The notes: generated by a model from the sequence alone, not told the origin. Positions 34,564 through 43,212 are shown, counted from the first letter of the stretch. The stretch is 64,000 bases of DNA from Streptomyces beigongshangae (GCF_019710745.1 NZ_JAHKJW010000013.1:30041-94040); one strand, 5' to 3'. A program made the numbers and translations.

Positions 34564-35426
34564 CCACGGCCGAGCTGCTCACCGAGGGTGAGCTGACGGT
34601 CCGCGGCCGCATCCGTGAGGCATCGAACGCGGTGCTGCTCTGCGACGTCTCGTACGAGGGCCGCGGGGCGTCCTGCGTCTACAAGCCGGTCGCCGGCGAG
34701 CGGCCGCTGTGGGACTTCCCCGACGGGACCCTCGCCCAGCGGGAGGTCGCGGCGTACGAGGTGTCGGAGGCGACCGGCTGGGGGCTCGTCCCGACCACCG
34801 TGCTGCGCGACGGACCGTACGGCCCGGGCATGTGCCAGCTGTGGATCGAGCCCCCGGCCGATGCCGACGCCGATGCCGACGCCGATGCCGCCGGTGATGG
34901 TGACGGGGAAGGTGACGCCGGGAACGACGACGGTGACGCCGTGGGCGGGGCCGGGCTGCTCGCGCTGGTCGACGGCGAGGAGCCGGGCGAGGGCTGGAAG
35001 GCCGTCGGCCTCGCCGAGGTCGGCGAAGGGCGTACGGCCCTGCTCGTGCACGCCGACGACGACCGGCTGCGCAGACTCGCCGTCCTCGACGCAGTGATCA
35101 ACAACGCGGACCGCAAGGGCGGGCACCTGCTGCCCGCGTCCGGGGGGCGGCTCTACGGGATCGACCACGGGGTCACCTTCAGCACCGAGAACAAGCTGCG
35201 CACCCTGCTCTGGGGCTGGGCGGGGGAGAAGCTGACCCCCGAGGCCGTCGAGGTCCTGGAGCGGCTCGGGGACGCCCTGGCAGGGTCGCTGGGCACCCGT
35301 CTGGGCGAGCTGATCACCCCGGCGGAGGTGGCGGCCACGCGCGCGCGAGTGACCGGTCTGCTCGCGTCCGGACGGCATCCGGAACCCTCGGGCGAGTGGC
35401 CCGCGATCCCGTGGCCGCCCGTGTAG
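34527..35426 (+). CDS. SCO1664 family (PI3/4-kinase-fold) protein
   Basis: 299-aa protein of the SCO1664 family, with kinase-like features: SNAVLLCDVSYEGRGASCVYKPVAGERPLWDFPDGTL (nucleotide Lys in VYKPV), then VLDAVINNADRKGGHLLP (catalytic loop) and YGIDHGVTF (metal-binding Asp). An Asp/Ala/Gly-rich insertion (about 110-145) interrupts the middle. ATG 34527 with AAGGA is preferred; a GTG at 34560 overlapping the DUF3090 stop is an alternative. Conserved neighbour of DUF3090 and mshC. Its phosphate acceptor is not known. Confidence 0.85.
   Translation: MSAPERIPPRGVTTAELLTEGELTVRGRIREASNAVLLCDVSYEGRGASCVYKPVAGERPLWDFPDGTLAQREVAAYEVSEATGWGLVPTTVLRDGPYGPGMCQLWIEPPADADADADADAAGDGDGEGDAGNDDGDAVGGAGLLALVDGEEPGEGWKAVGLAEVGEGRTALLVHADDDRLRRLAVLDAVINNADRKGGHLLPASGGRLYGIDHGVTFSTENKLRTLLWGWAGEKLTPEAVEVLERLGDALAGSLGTRLGELITPAEVAATRARVTGLLASGRHPEPSGEWPAIPWPPV
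34859..34935 (+). repeat. GAT-GCC-GAC-GCC microsatellite in SCO1664-type gene
   Basis: Tandem GATGCCGACGCC units, then GGTGATGGTGACGGGGAAGG, code for ADADADADADA and a Gly/Asp stretch. It lies in a surface loop of the kinase-fold protein, where the conserved blocks on both sides remain in frame. Confidence 0.8.
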
Positions 35427-35449
35427 CCGTGGCGCACGCCGCGGGACAG

Positions 35450-35490
35450 CGTGCCGCACACGACGGGACAGTCGTGCCGCACACGACGGG
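35450..35490 (+). repeat. 18-nt direct repeat upstream of mshC
   Basis: CGTGCCGCACACGACGGG occurs at 35450-35467 and 35473-35490, a 23-nt period. It lies in the gap before mshC. A lower-GC segment, TCGTATACGGAACAT, near 35535 is a likelier promoter element. Confidence 0.6.
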
Positions 35491-35570
35491 GCGCCGGGCA
35501 AGAGGGCCTGTCCGGCCATCCTGCCTGGTCCGGTTCGTATACGGAACATCCGTCCGGTTAGGCTCAGGGT

Positions 35571-36800
35571 ATGCATGCCTGGCCCGCCTCCGACGTCCCC
35601 GCCCTGCCCGGCGAGGGCCGCGACCTCCGGATCCACGACACCGCGACCGGGGGTCCCGTGACCCTCGACCCCGGTCCCGTCGCCCGTATCTACGTCTGCG
35701 GCATCACCCCGTACGACGCGACCCACATCGGGCACGCGGCGACCTACAACGCGTTCGACCTCGTGCAGCGCGTGTGGCTCGACACCAAGCGGCAGGTCCA
35801 CTACGTCCAGAACGTGACGGACGTCGACGACCCGCTACTGGAGCGCGCCGCGCGGGACGACGTCGACTGGGTCTCGCTCGCCGAGCGGGAGACCGCCCTC
35901 TTCCGCGAGGACATGACCGCCCTGCGGATGCTGCCCCCGCGGCACTACGTCGGCGCCGTCGAGGCCATACCGGGGATCGTCCCGCTGGTGGAGCGGCTGC
36001 GGGACTCCGGGGCCGCGTACGACCTGGAGGGCGACGTCTACTTCTCCGTCGAGGCGGATCCGCACTTCGGCGGCGTGTCCCACCTCGACGCGGCGGCCAT
36101 GCGGCTGCTGTCCGCCGAGCGCGGCGGCGACCCGGACCGCCCGGGCAAGAAGAACCCGCTCGACCCCATGCTGTGGATGGCCGCCCGCGAGGGCGAGCCG
36201 AGCTGGGACGGCGGTTCCCTCGGCCGGGGCCGGCCCGGCTGGCACATCGAGTGCGTCGCGATCGCGCTCGACCACCTGGGCATGGGCTTCGACGTCCAGG
36301 GCGGCGGCTCCGACCTCGTCTTCCCGCACCACGAGATGGGCGCCTCGCACGCGCAGGTGCTGACCGGCGAGTTCCCCATGGCCAAGGCGTACGTGCACGC
36401 CGGCATGGTGGCGCTCGACGGCGAGAAGATGTCCAAGTCCAGGGGCAACCTGGTCTTCGTGTCCGCGCTCCGCCGCGCCGGCGTCGATCCGGCGGCCATC
36501 CGGCTCGCCCTGCTCGCGCACCACTACCGGGCCGACTGGGAGTGGACCGACCAGGTCCTCCAGGACGCCGTCGCGCGGCTGGAGCGCTGGCGGGCCGCCG
36601 TGTCGCGGCCCGACGGCCCACCGGCCGAAGCACTCGTCGAGGAGATCCGCGAGGCCCTCTCGAACGACCTGGACGCGCCGGCGGCCCTCGCGGCGGTCGA
36701 CCGCTGGGCCGCGCTCCAGGCGGGGACGGGCGGCACGGACGAGGGCGCCCCCGGCGTCGTCTCGCGCGCCGTGGACGCCCTGATGGGCGTGGCGCTCTGA
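35571..36800 (+). CDS. mshC: Mycothiol ligase: cysteine--GlcN-Ins ligase
   Basis: 409-aa class I aminoacyl-tRNA-synthetase-fold enzyme that joins cysteine to GlcN-inositol in mycothiol synthesis, using ATP. Motifs: the HIGH box is [10 protein letters not shown] after the zinc Cys in YVCGITPYD; the second zinc ligands are in [14 protein letters not shown]; and KMSKS is [10 protein letters not shown]. Without the C-terminal anticodon domain it is shorter than CysS, as expected for MshC. Its place downstream of the SCO1664-type gene is the standard actinomycete arrangement. Confidence 0.96.
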   Translation: MHAWPASDVPALPGEGRDLRIHDTATGGPVTLDPGPVARIYVCGITPYDATHIGHAATYNAFDLVQRVWLDTKRQVHYVQNVTDVDDPLLERAARDDVDWVSLAERETALFREDMTALRMLPPRHYVGAVEAIPGIVPLVERLRDSGAAYDLEGDVYFSVEADPHFGGVSHLDAAAMRLLSAERGGDPDRPGKKNPLDPMLWMAAREGEPSWDGGSLGRGRPGWHIECVAIALDHLGMGFDVQGGGSDLVFPHHEMGASHAQVLTGEFPMAKAYVHAGMVALDGEKMSKSRGNLVFVSALRRAGVDPAAIRLALLAHHYRADWEWTDQVLQDAVARLERWRAAVSRPDGPPAEALVEEIREALSNDLDAPAALAAVDRWAALQAGTGGTDEGAPGVVSRAVDALMGVAL

Positions 36801-36831
36801 CGGTCCCGGCGGGGACGGGCCGTACGACGTC

Positions 36832-36864
36832 GGGCGCCGGACGGGCATGACCCGTCCGGCGCCC
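36832..36864. terminator. Terminator after mshC
   Basis: Perfect 14-nt arms (36832-36845, 36851-36864) with loop CATGA lie 31 nt past the mshC stop. It also ends transcription of the convergent Gln-rich gene. Confidence 0.8.
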
Positions 36865-36924
36865 TCCGCCGGCCGGACCGCGCGTCATCCGCGGGCGGAG
36901 CGCCGTGCGTCACGTCGCTGCACG

Positions 36925-37557
36925 TCACTGCTTGTTGACGATCACGGCCTGGATGGTGCTGGTCGCGGGGTCGTAGATCGCCAGGACCTGCTGACCGAAG
37001 GCGAAAGCCTCCTGGACCGCGTCGTGCGTCACCTGGTTCGGGTCGACCAGTGAACGCCATGCCTGGTCGACGTACAGGAAGAGCGTCGGGGGCTGGCCCG
37101 GCAGCGGGGTGACGACGTCCCAGAAGCGCTCCGCGACGCCCCGCGTCAGCGCGACGGCCTCAAGAGCGCTGCGTACGATCTGCGGCTGCGCCTGCTGCTG
37201 CTGTTGTTGCTGCTGCCCGCCGAGCTGCTGGAGCAACTGCTGGTACGGCTGCTGCTGGCCCAGCTGCTGGAGCTGCTGCTGCAGGTGCTGGGGGAGCTGC
37301 TGCGGGCCGAACCCCTGCTGTTGGCCCATGCCCTGCTGCCCCATGCCCTGCTGGCCGAACGGCTGCTGTTGCTGCTGGCCGTACGGCTGCTGCTGCCCGA
37401 AGCCCTGCTGCTGCCCGAAGCCCTGCTGCTGGCCGAAGAAGCCCTGCTGCGGGTCCTGCTGCGGGGGAGACGTGCTCGGACCCTGCTGCTGGCCCTGCTG
37501 GCCCTGCTGGCCGATCCCCTGCTGGCCTTGCTGACTCATCTGCGGGGTGGTGCTCAT
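36925..37557 (-). CDS. Gln/Gly-rich prion-like protein with protease-shared C-terminal domain
   Basis: 210-aa protein. Residues about 1-140 are a low-complexity Gln/Gly/Phe region with FGQQQG and GQQGMGQQ repeats and runs of 5-8 Gln. The last 70 residues are a compact domain: AERFWDVVTPLPG, LFLYVDQAWRSLVDPN, HDAVQEAFAFG. This domain aligns with the C-terminus of the adjacent subtilisin-like protease (AERYWDELVPYPR, LRLYVAGGWRSLNNPS, RQSVQSAFASG). ATG 37557 follows GAGGGAAGG. No signal peptide. It is the second gene of a two-gene unit, 55 nt after the protease. Function unknown; a self-associating partner or substrate of the protease is inferred. Confidence 0.85.
   Translation of the reverse strand: MSTTPQMSQQGQQGIGQQGQQGQQQGPSTSPPQQDPQQGFFGQQQGFGQQQGFGQQQPYGQQQQQPFGQQGMGQQGMGQQQGFGPQQLPQHLQQQLQQLGQQQPYQQLLQQLGGQQQQQQQQAQPQIVRSALEAVALTRGVAERFWDVVTPLPGQPPTLFLYVDQAWRSLVDPNQVTHDAVQEAFAFGQQVLAIYDPATSTIQAVIVNKQ
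37190..37545 (-). repeat. CAG/CAA-rich triplet tract
   Basis: On the coding (minus) strand this stretch is dominated by CAG codons, with runs of 4-8 Gln, interspersed with GGC and TTC. Repeats of the FGQQQG block appear as 18-nt direct repeats around 37395-37435. The mix of CAG and CAA is low; slippage is plausible. Confidence 0.8.
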
Positions 37558-37612
37558 GCGGGTGCCACCTTCCCTCAAGGGTCGCTCGATGGTTGGTCGA
37601 CGGCCGGTCGTG

Positions 37613-39361
37613 TCAGCCCGTGACGACCAGACCGACGATCTCGTCGTCCGAGAACCAGACCCGTACGTCGGGCCGTCCGCTCGCGAAGGCGGACTGCACC
37701 GACTGCCTGATCTCGGCGGACGGGTTGTTCAGGCTCCGCCAGCCGCCGGCCACGTAGAGCCGGAGCCTGGGCGGGAGTTCACGCGGATAGGGCACCAGCT
37801 CGTCCCAGTACCGTTCGGCCTGGCCCGAGCCGACCGCCCCCGGCAGCAGATGGGCCACCGCCGCCTTGATGTCCGGCCTGTTGCCGATCCGCTGCGACGC
37901 GGGCCGGCCCGGCGCGTCCTGCTGCGGGGAGCCCGTGGCCCGCAGCACCCCGCGTGCCCTCTCCGGGGTCATCGGCTCCTGGCCGGCCGCCTTGAGCATG
38001 CCCTGCAGCGCGGCCAGGGCGCCGACCACCACCGGGGAGGCGGAGGAGGTCCCGGAGAACGTGTCGGTGAACCAGGCGATCTCCTCGGCGCCGCCCTGCA
38101 GGTCGCCGGGCCGGTCCCAGAAGCCGCCGGTCGTGGTGACCTCGCGGCCCCAGCCCTGCGCGTCCACCCGGGCCCCGTAGTTGGAGAACGCCAGGCGCGA
38201 GCGGTCCGGGCCGTGGTCGCGGCCGTGGGTGCCGGGCGGCGGGGCGCCCGCGCCGACCAAGATCGCGCCGGAGGACTGGTTGGACGGGTTGAAGGGGTTG
38301 CGCCACCACTCGACGAACTCGTCGGGGCGGCGCTCGTAGACCGCGTCGTCCAGGGACTCGCCGCCGTTGCCCGCGGCCTCCACCACGAGGATGCCCCGGG
38401 CGGTCGCGCACCGGATGGCCGCGAAGTCGTCCGGCCACCATTCGAGCGGGATGTAGCCTCGCTGGTCGTCGCGCTGCCGGTGGTCGAACCGCGGTCCCGG
38501 GCGGTGCAGCTCGACCAGGATGATGTCGCCGGCGCCGAGCCGGTCCGCCGCCGCGTTGATCGCCGCCGCCGTGCCGATGCCGTGGAAGGACGCGGCGGCC
38601 GTGACGCTGTCCGGCACGATGCCGGTGATGCCGTACTCGTTGCGGTCGCCGCCGATCACGCCGATCACGGCGGTGCCGTGGTTGCGCCAGGCCAGGTCCT
38701 GGATCGGGGTGCCCACGACCACGCCCGAGAGCTTCGCGGCCAGGTCCTCGTGGCCCAGCTGCCAGGCCCCCTCCACGTCGATCACGGTGACGCCCCGGCC
38801 GGAGCCGCCGGGCCGCTGCCAGGCCCAGTACGCGTCCACGCCCTCGGGCGCGGGCCGCAGATAGCCCTGACGGCTGGTGAAGTCGGGGGTGACGGGTGCG
38901 CCCTCCTTGCGGCGCCGGTCCTCGTCGGCGCTCTGCCCGACGGACTCCACGGATGCCGGTACGGCGGCCGGTTTCACGTAGGCCGTGGCGATCTCCGGCA
39001 GCGCGGCGATCCGGGAGCGCAGTTCCTGGGCCCGCTCCTCACCGCCGCGCACCCGGTAGAACAGCCCGAGGTCGGGCAGCGTCTCGGCGCCCGCGGCGGA
39101 GGGCCGGGCCGTCGCCCGCAGCCGCTCCTCGCTGCCGAACAGTGGTTCCAGGGCCAGCTGTTCGTCGCTGAGGAACATCGCCAGCGACGACACGTCGGCA
39201 CCGGCCGCCGAGCGGACACCCTCGGCCCCGGCACGCAGCCGGGCCTCGGGCCGGGCGACGACGATCAGTTCCTGCTCGGCTCCCCGGTAGTCGAATCCCG
39301 CTCCGTCGGGCCCCGGCCCGGACGTTCCCGGGCCCTGCTCCGGCTGTACCTGGTCGGTCAT
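37613..39361 (-). CDS. S8 (subtilisin-like) serine peptidase with extra N- and C-terminal domains
   Basis: 582-aa protein. N-terminal about 1-175: a prodomain-like region (AEQELIVVARPEARL, DLGLFYRV, RIAALPEIATAYVKP). The catalytic triad is complete: Asp in GVTVIDVEGAW, His in WRNHGTAVIGVIGG, Ser in FSGTSSASPVVVGALA; the oxyanion Asn is in VVEAAGNGG. The C-terminal about 70 residues (AERYWDEL...LYVAGGWRSLNNP) form a domain also found in the Gln-rich protein downstream. There is no signal peptide, so cytosolic or unconventional location is likely. ATG 39361 follows AAGGGAG. First gene of a two-gene unit. Confidence 0.9.
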   Translation of the reverse strand: MTDQVQPEQGPGTSGPGPDGAGFDYRGAEQELIVVARPEARLRAGAEGVRSAAGADVSSLAMFLSDEQLALEPLFGSEERLRATARPSAAGAETLPDLGLFYRVRGGEERAQELRSRIAALPEIATAYVKPAAVPASVESVGQSADEDRRRKEGAPVTPDFTSRQGYLRPAPEGVDAYWAWQRPGGSGRGVTVIDVEGAWQLGHEDLAAKLSGVVVGTPIQDLAWRNHGTAVIGVIGGDRNEYGITGIVPDSVTAAASFHGIGTAAAINAAADRLGAGDIILVELHRPGPRFDHRQRDDQRGYIPLEWWPDDFAAIRCATARGILVVEAAGNGGESLDDAVYERRPDEFVEWWRNPFNPSNQSSGAILVGAGAPPPGTHGRDHGPDRSRLAFSNYGARVDAQGWGREVTTTGGFWDRPGDLQGGAEEIAWFTDTFSGTSSASPVVVGALAALQGMLKAAGQEPMTPERARGVLRATGSPQQDAPGRPASQRIGNRPDIKAAVAHLLPGAVGSGQAERYWDELVPYPRELPPRLRLYVAGGWRSLNNPSAEIRQSVQSAFASGRPDVRVWFSDDEIVGLVVTG

Positions 39362-39882
39362 CGCGTGCTGCTCCCTTCGGTCCGTGCGGGTGCAGGTGCT
39401 GGATGGGCGGTGCGCTCTCCGGAGCAGACCTCGCTCCTCCGGAGCCGACCTCCGGGGCACACCTTGCTCCTCCGGAGCCGACCCGTCCACCCCCGAGTGC
39501 GCCAACTGCGTTTGCGGGCAAGTTGAATTGGGTAGCGTGACGATTTCGTCCTGAAAACGATGTCACGGCACAATCCGGCCGAATGCTGCGGAGACGGTTG
39601 TCGTGTGCCGGGGTGACAGCGTCCGCCGGCCGTCGGGACGACGGCGCTCCGGTCCCACGCGGAGACGCACCGGGGCACCCGCGGACCTGTTCCTTCGCCC
39701 GACGGGGACTCCTCACCCGGATGCCGCCGCGGGTGCGGCGGCGCTCCCCGACGGCACGGCACGCGCGGCCGAAACCGAAACACGGGGAGGCCCCCGGCCG
39801 CTCCCGGGTACACGCCTGCGCCCGGCGCCGAGCACGACGAGCGAGGGGCGGTGCGCCCGTGGCGCACCGCCCCTTCACACGG
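39362..39882 (-). promoter_or_regulatory. 521-nt region upstream of the protease with short repeats
   Basis: No gene is supported here. Three copies of GCTC(C)TCCGGAGCMGACC start at 39414, 39433 and 39465. A lower-GC stretch at 39515-39575 contains an imperfect inverted repeat, CGTGACGATTTCGT...ACGATGTCACG, and is the likely promoter for the protease and Gln-rich unit. A terminator for the PAC2 gene is at 39844-39874. Confidence 0.5.
39844..39874 (-). terminator. Terminator after PAC2 gene
   Basis: Perfect 14-nt arms (39844-39857 and 39861-39874) with a 3-nt loop begin 9 nt past the PAC2 stop on the minus strand, separating it from the protease unit. Confidence 0.8.
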
Positions 39883-40950
39883 TCAGTCCTCCGGGGAATC
39901 CTCGGAGCCCGGTGAGCCCGAGGAGCCCGGGGCATCGGGGTCCGGCGAGTCCGCGGTGCCGGCACCGGTGCCGGTGTCGGCGGCGTCCGCGGGCCCCGGA
40001 CGCTGCGGCTTCGGCGGTCTCGTACGGCCGCCCGGCGTGTCACGCAGGTACGTACCGGGGAGGTCGCCGCTCTCCGTGGCGTGGCCGCCGGGCGCCGCCG
40101 CCGGACCGCTCCCGTCCCGCCTGCGCAGATAGCGCTCGAACTCGCGGGCGATCGCCTCGCCCGACGCCTCCGGCAGCTCGGCGGTGTCCCGGGCCTCCTC
40201 CAGCGTCTGCACGTACTCGGCGACCTCGCTGTCCTCGGCCGCCAGCTGGTCCACGCCGACCTGCCAGGCCCGGGCGTCCTCGGGGAGCTCGCCCAGTGGG
40301 ATCCGCAGGTCGATCAGGTCCTCCAGGCGGTTCAGGAGGGCCAGCGTCGCCTTGGGGTTCGGCGGCTGCGAGACGTAGTGCGGCACGGCCGCCCACAGCG
40401 ACACCGCGGGTACGCCCGCGTGCGTGCACGCCTCCTGGAGGATGCCGACGATGCCCGTGGGGCCCTCGTACTTGGTCTCCTCCAGATCCATCGTGCGCGC
40501 CAGGTCGGGGTCGGAGGTGACCCCGCTGACCGGCACCGGACGGGTGTGCGGGGTGTCACCGAGCAGCGCGCCGAGGATCACCACCAGCTCCACGCCCAGC
40601 TCATGGGCGAAACCGAGCAGTTCGTTGCAGAAGGAACGCCAGCGCATCGACGGCTCGATGCCCCGCACCAGTACCAGGTCCCGCGGTTTCTCGCCGCCCA
40701 CCCGGACCACCGACAACCTTGTCGTGGGCCAGGTGATCTTGCGCACACCGCCGTCCAGCCACACGGTGGGGCGGTTGACCTGGAAGTCGTAGTAGTCCTC
40801 GGCGTCGAGCGCCGCGAACACCTCGCCCTTCCACTCACCGTCCAGATGCGCGACCGCGGTGGAAGCGGCGTCGCCGGCGTCGTTCCAGCCCTCGAACGCG
40901 GCCACCATGACGGGGTCGACCAGCTCGGGAACCCCCTCGAGCTCGATCAC
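39883..40950 (-). CDS. PAC2 family protein
   Basis: 355-aa protein of the PAC2 (proteasome assembly chaperone 2) family, common in actinomycetes. Blocks: VMVAAFEGWNDAGDAASTAVAHL, DYYDFQVNRPTVWLD, LVLVRGIEPSMRWRSFCNELL, VVILGALLGDTPHTRPVPVSG, EGPTGIVGILQEACTHAGVPAVSLWAAVPHYVSQPPNPKATLALL. The last 75 residues are a disordered Pro/Asp/Gly tail. GTG 40950. The role in actinomycetes is unknown; the fold resembles nucleoside phosphorylases. It is backbone synteny between glpD and mshC in S. coelicolor, from memory. Confidence 0.92.
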   Translation of the reverse strand: MIELEGVPELVDPVMVAAFEGWNDAGDAASTAVAHLDGEWKGEVFAALDAEDYYDFQVNRPTVWLDGGVRKITWPTTRLSVVRVGGEKPRDLVLVRGIEPSMRWRSFCNELLGFAHELGVELVVILGALLGDTPHTRPVPVSGVTSDPDLARTMDLEETKYEGPTGIVGILQEACTHAGVPAVSLWAAVPHYVSQPPNPKATLALLNRLEDLIDLRIPLGELPEDARAWQVGVDQLAAEDSEVAEYVQTLEEARDTAELPEASGEAIAREFERYLRRRDGSGPAAAPGGHATESGDLPGTYLRDTPGGRTRPPKPQRPGPADAADTGTGAGTADSPDPDAPGSSGSPGSEDSPED

Positions 40951-41102
40951 CCGGCGCCTCCTTCACTTCCGACGTACCCTCACGTACGCCCCAACCTTAC
41001 GGCTTTCGCGGTGGGCGTCCGCAGCCCCCTCGTACGGGGAGTGACCGGATCACTGCCCCGTTCACCGCGCCCGGACACCCCGCGGACCGTGCCTATGACG
41101 AT

Positions 41103-41149
41103 CACACGGGGCGGGACCGTGACACTCACACGGGGCCGGACCGTGACAC
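41103..41149. repeat. 24-nt tandem duplication over amidohydrolase stop
   Basis: A 23-nt unit starting CACACGGGGCGGGACCGTGA occurs at 41103-41125, and again with one mismatch at 41127-41149. The right copy forms the last codons of the amidohydrolase gene and the left copy lies just beyond its stop. Confidence 0.75.
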
Positions 41150-42457
41150 CAGTGCGGCCAGCTCCGCGAGGGCGGCGCCCTCGTCGAGCGTGGTGAGCAC
41201 ACGGTCGCGCATCAGGACGCGGCCGTCGACGAGCGTGTCCCGTACGTCCCCGGCGCGGGCGGCGTACGCGAGCGTCGACCACAGGTCGTGCGCGGGCGCC
41301 AGATGCGGGCCGCCCAGGTCCAGCACCACCAGGTCGGCGCGCTTGCCCGCCTCCAGCGACCCGAGCGCGTCGTCGAGCCCCAGAGCCCGGGCGCCCTCGA
41401 GCGTGGCCATGCGCACGGCCTGCTCGGCGCCGACGGCGGTGGGGTCCCCGCCGGCCTTGTGCACCAGGGCGGCGAGGTTCAGCGAGCGCAGCACGTCCAG
41501 CGTGTTGGAGCTGACCGCGCCGTCCGTGCCGAGGCCGACCGTCACGCCCGCGCCCAGCAGCCGCGGCACGGGGGCGACGCCGCAGCCGAGTTTGAGGTTC
41601 GACACCGGGCAGTGCGCGACCGAGGTGCCGGTACGGGCCAGCGCCGCGATCTCGGCACCCGTGAGGTCCACGGCGTGGGCCAGCAGCAGGTCGGGGCCGA
41701 GCAGTCCGAGCGAGTCGAGCAGTTCCACCGGCCGCTTGCCGTACCGCACCTCGACGGTGGCGACCTCGGTGGCGTTCTCCGCCGCGTGGATGTGCAGCAG
41801 CGCGCCGAACTCCCGGGCCAGAGCCGCGATCCCGGTCAGCTGGTCGGGGGAGAGGGTGTAGGCGGAGTGCGCGAAGAGCACGGGCCGCCGGCCGGGCTCC
41901 CGCTTCCGCCCGGCCAGGTCGCGCCGGGCCCACTCCAGCCGTTCCCCGTACGCGAGGGAGTCGGGCGGGTCCGGTACGTCCATGAAGGTCGGCCCGGTGT
42001 GCAGCCGCCAGCCCGCCTCCCCGGCGACCCGCTCGGCGGCCTCGTGGAACCAGTACATGTCGAGCGCCGAGGTCACCCCGGCCCGTATGCTCTCCGCGAT
42101 CGCGGCCCGGACCGCCGTCGCGACGTTCTCCGCCGACAGCAGCTCGCTCTCCCACCGCAACACGCGCTCCAGGAAGCCCTGCAGCGTCACGTCGTCGGCG
42201 CGGCCGCGCAGCAGCGTCATCGCGAGGTGGGTGTGCGCGTTGACCAGGCCGGGCAGCACGAGGCAGCCGGTCGCGTCGAGGGTGTCGGCGGCGGCGTACC
42301 GCCCGCGCAACTCCCCGGCCGGCCCGACCTCGACGATTCCGCCGTCGCGGACGGCCACGGCCCCGTCGCGCACGACCGTGCCCGCCCCGTCGACGGTGAG
42401 CACGTCACCGCCGTGCACCAGCAGGTCGACCGCGGGCCGCCGGGAGGGAACGGTCAC
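41126..42457 (-). CDS. Amidohydrolase, MTA/SAH deaminase-like
   Basis: 443-aa metal-dependent deaminase of the amidohydrolase superfamily (TrzN/MtaD-like branch). Metal ligands are intact: NAHTHLAM (HxH), LLHIHAAENATEV (His), VAHCPVSNLKLGCG, and LGTDGAVSSNTLDVLRSLNLAALVHK (Asp). This last block is typical of 5'-methylthioadenosine/S-adenosylhomocysteine deaminases. GTG 42457 overlaps the phosphorylase stop by 4 nt. In context it may deaminate MTA to methylthioinosine. Guanine or another purine/pyrimidine deaminase is an alternative. Confidence 0.85.
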   Translation of the reverse strand: MTVPSRRPAVDLLVHGGDVLTVDGAGTVVRDGAVAVRDGGIVEVGPAGELRGRYAAADTLDATGCLVLPGLVNAHTHLAMTLLRGRADDVTLQGFLERVLRWESELLSAENVATAVRAAIAESIRAGVTSALDMYWFHEAAERVAGEAGWRLHTGPTFMDVPDPPDSLAYGERLEWARRDLAGRKREPGRRPVLFAHSAYTLSPDQLTGIAALAREFGALLHIHAAENATEVATVEVRYGKRPVELLDSLGLLGPDLLLAHAVDLTGAEIAALARTGTSVAHCPVSNLKLGCGVAPVPRLLGAGVTVGLGTDGAVSSNTLDVLRSLNLAALVHKAGGDPTAVGAEQAVRMATLEGARALGLDDALGSLEAGKRADLVVLDLGGPHLAPAHDLWSTLAYAARAGDVRDTLVDGRVLMRDRVLTTLDEGAALAELAALVSRSGPV

Positions 42458-43212
42458 AGCGCGCGCTCCTCGGCCTCGGCCAGCAGGCGCAGCGCCTCCA
42501 GCGCGACCACACCGCCGCGCTCCACGCCCGCCGCGACGACGTCACGGTGCGGGTCGTAGCCGCCGGTGGCGGCCTCGTCCACCAGCTCGTCCGCGTTCGC
42601 GCCGTCGATCACCAGCACGCCGCCCGCGGTCAGCCCGCGCAGCGAGGCCGTCACGTACAGCGCGGACAGCTCCATCTCGATGGCCGCGAGCCCCGCCCCG
42701 TCGTACGGGAACAGCGGCAGCGGTCCCGGCTGGAAGGCGGCCCGCGTCCACACCAGACCGCGGTGGTGCGGGGCGCCCTGCTCACGCGCCGCGAGCTGGA
42801 GCGCGAGCACCGCCTCGGGGGTGGCCACCGCCGGGTACTCGGGCGGCAGCAGCTGCTGGGTCACCCCGTCGTCGCGTACGGCCGCCTCCGCGACGACCAG
42901 GTCGCCGTCCTGGATGCCGGGCCGCATCGCACCCGCCGTGCCCAGCCGCAGGAAGGTGCTCACTCCCGCGTCCGCCAGCTCCTGGAAGAGCAGGATCGCG
43001 CCCGGCGCGCCGACCCCGTGGGAGGCGACGACGACCGGCACGCCCTTCCAGCTCCCGCTGAACGCGCGGTACTCGCGGTGGTGGGACACCTCCTCGGCGC
43101 CGTCGAGGAGCGCGGCGACGGCCGCGGCGCGCGCGGGGTCCCCCACGACGACGGCACGCGGCGGCAGCCCGGCGCGGGGGATGCGGGTGATCGGGGCCAG
43201 GTCCTGCGTCAT
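42454..43212 (-). CDS. Nucleoside phosphorylase (uridine phosphorylase-like)
   Basis: 252-aa phosphorylase of the PNP/UDP family. Phosphate-binding blocks are VVVGDPARAAAVAALLD and RLGTAGAMRPGIQDGDLVVAEAAV; the ribose-binding Glu/Met lies in AIEMELSALYVTASLRGLTAGGVLVIDGA. It overlaps the upstream permease and the downstream deaminase by 4 nt each, so it is part of a coupled salvage operon. Together with the deaminase it may act as a methylthioinosine phosphorylase making methylthioribose-1-phosphate for MtnA. Uridine phosphorylase activity is equally possible from sequence. Confidence 0.87.
   Translation of the reverse strand: MTQDLAPITRIPRAGLPPRAVVVGDPARAAAVAALLDGAEEVSHHREYRAFSGSWKGVPVVVASHGVGAPGAILLFQELADAGVSTFLRLGTAGAMRPGIQDGDLVVAEAAVRDDGVTQQLLPPEYPAVATPEAVLALQLAAREQGAPHHRGLVWTRAAFQPGPLPLFPYDGAGLAAIEMELSALYVTASLRGLTAGGVLVIDGANADELVDEAATGGYDPHRDVVAAGVERGGVVALEALRLLAEAEERAL

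Noticed and set aside
37109..37534. Cys/Pro/Trp-rich plus-strand frame over the Gln-rich gene
   Set aside because: Reverse-strand reading of CAG repeats (CTG/TGC); composition is an artefact of the repeat.
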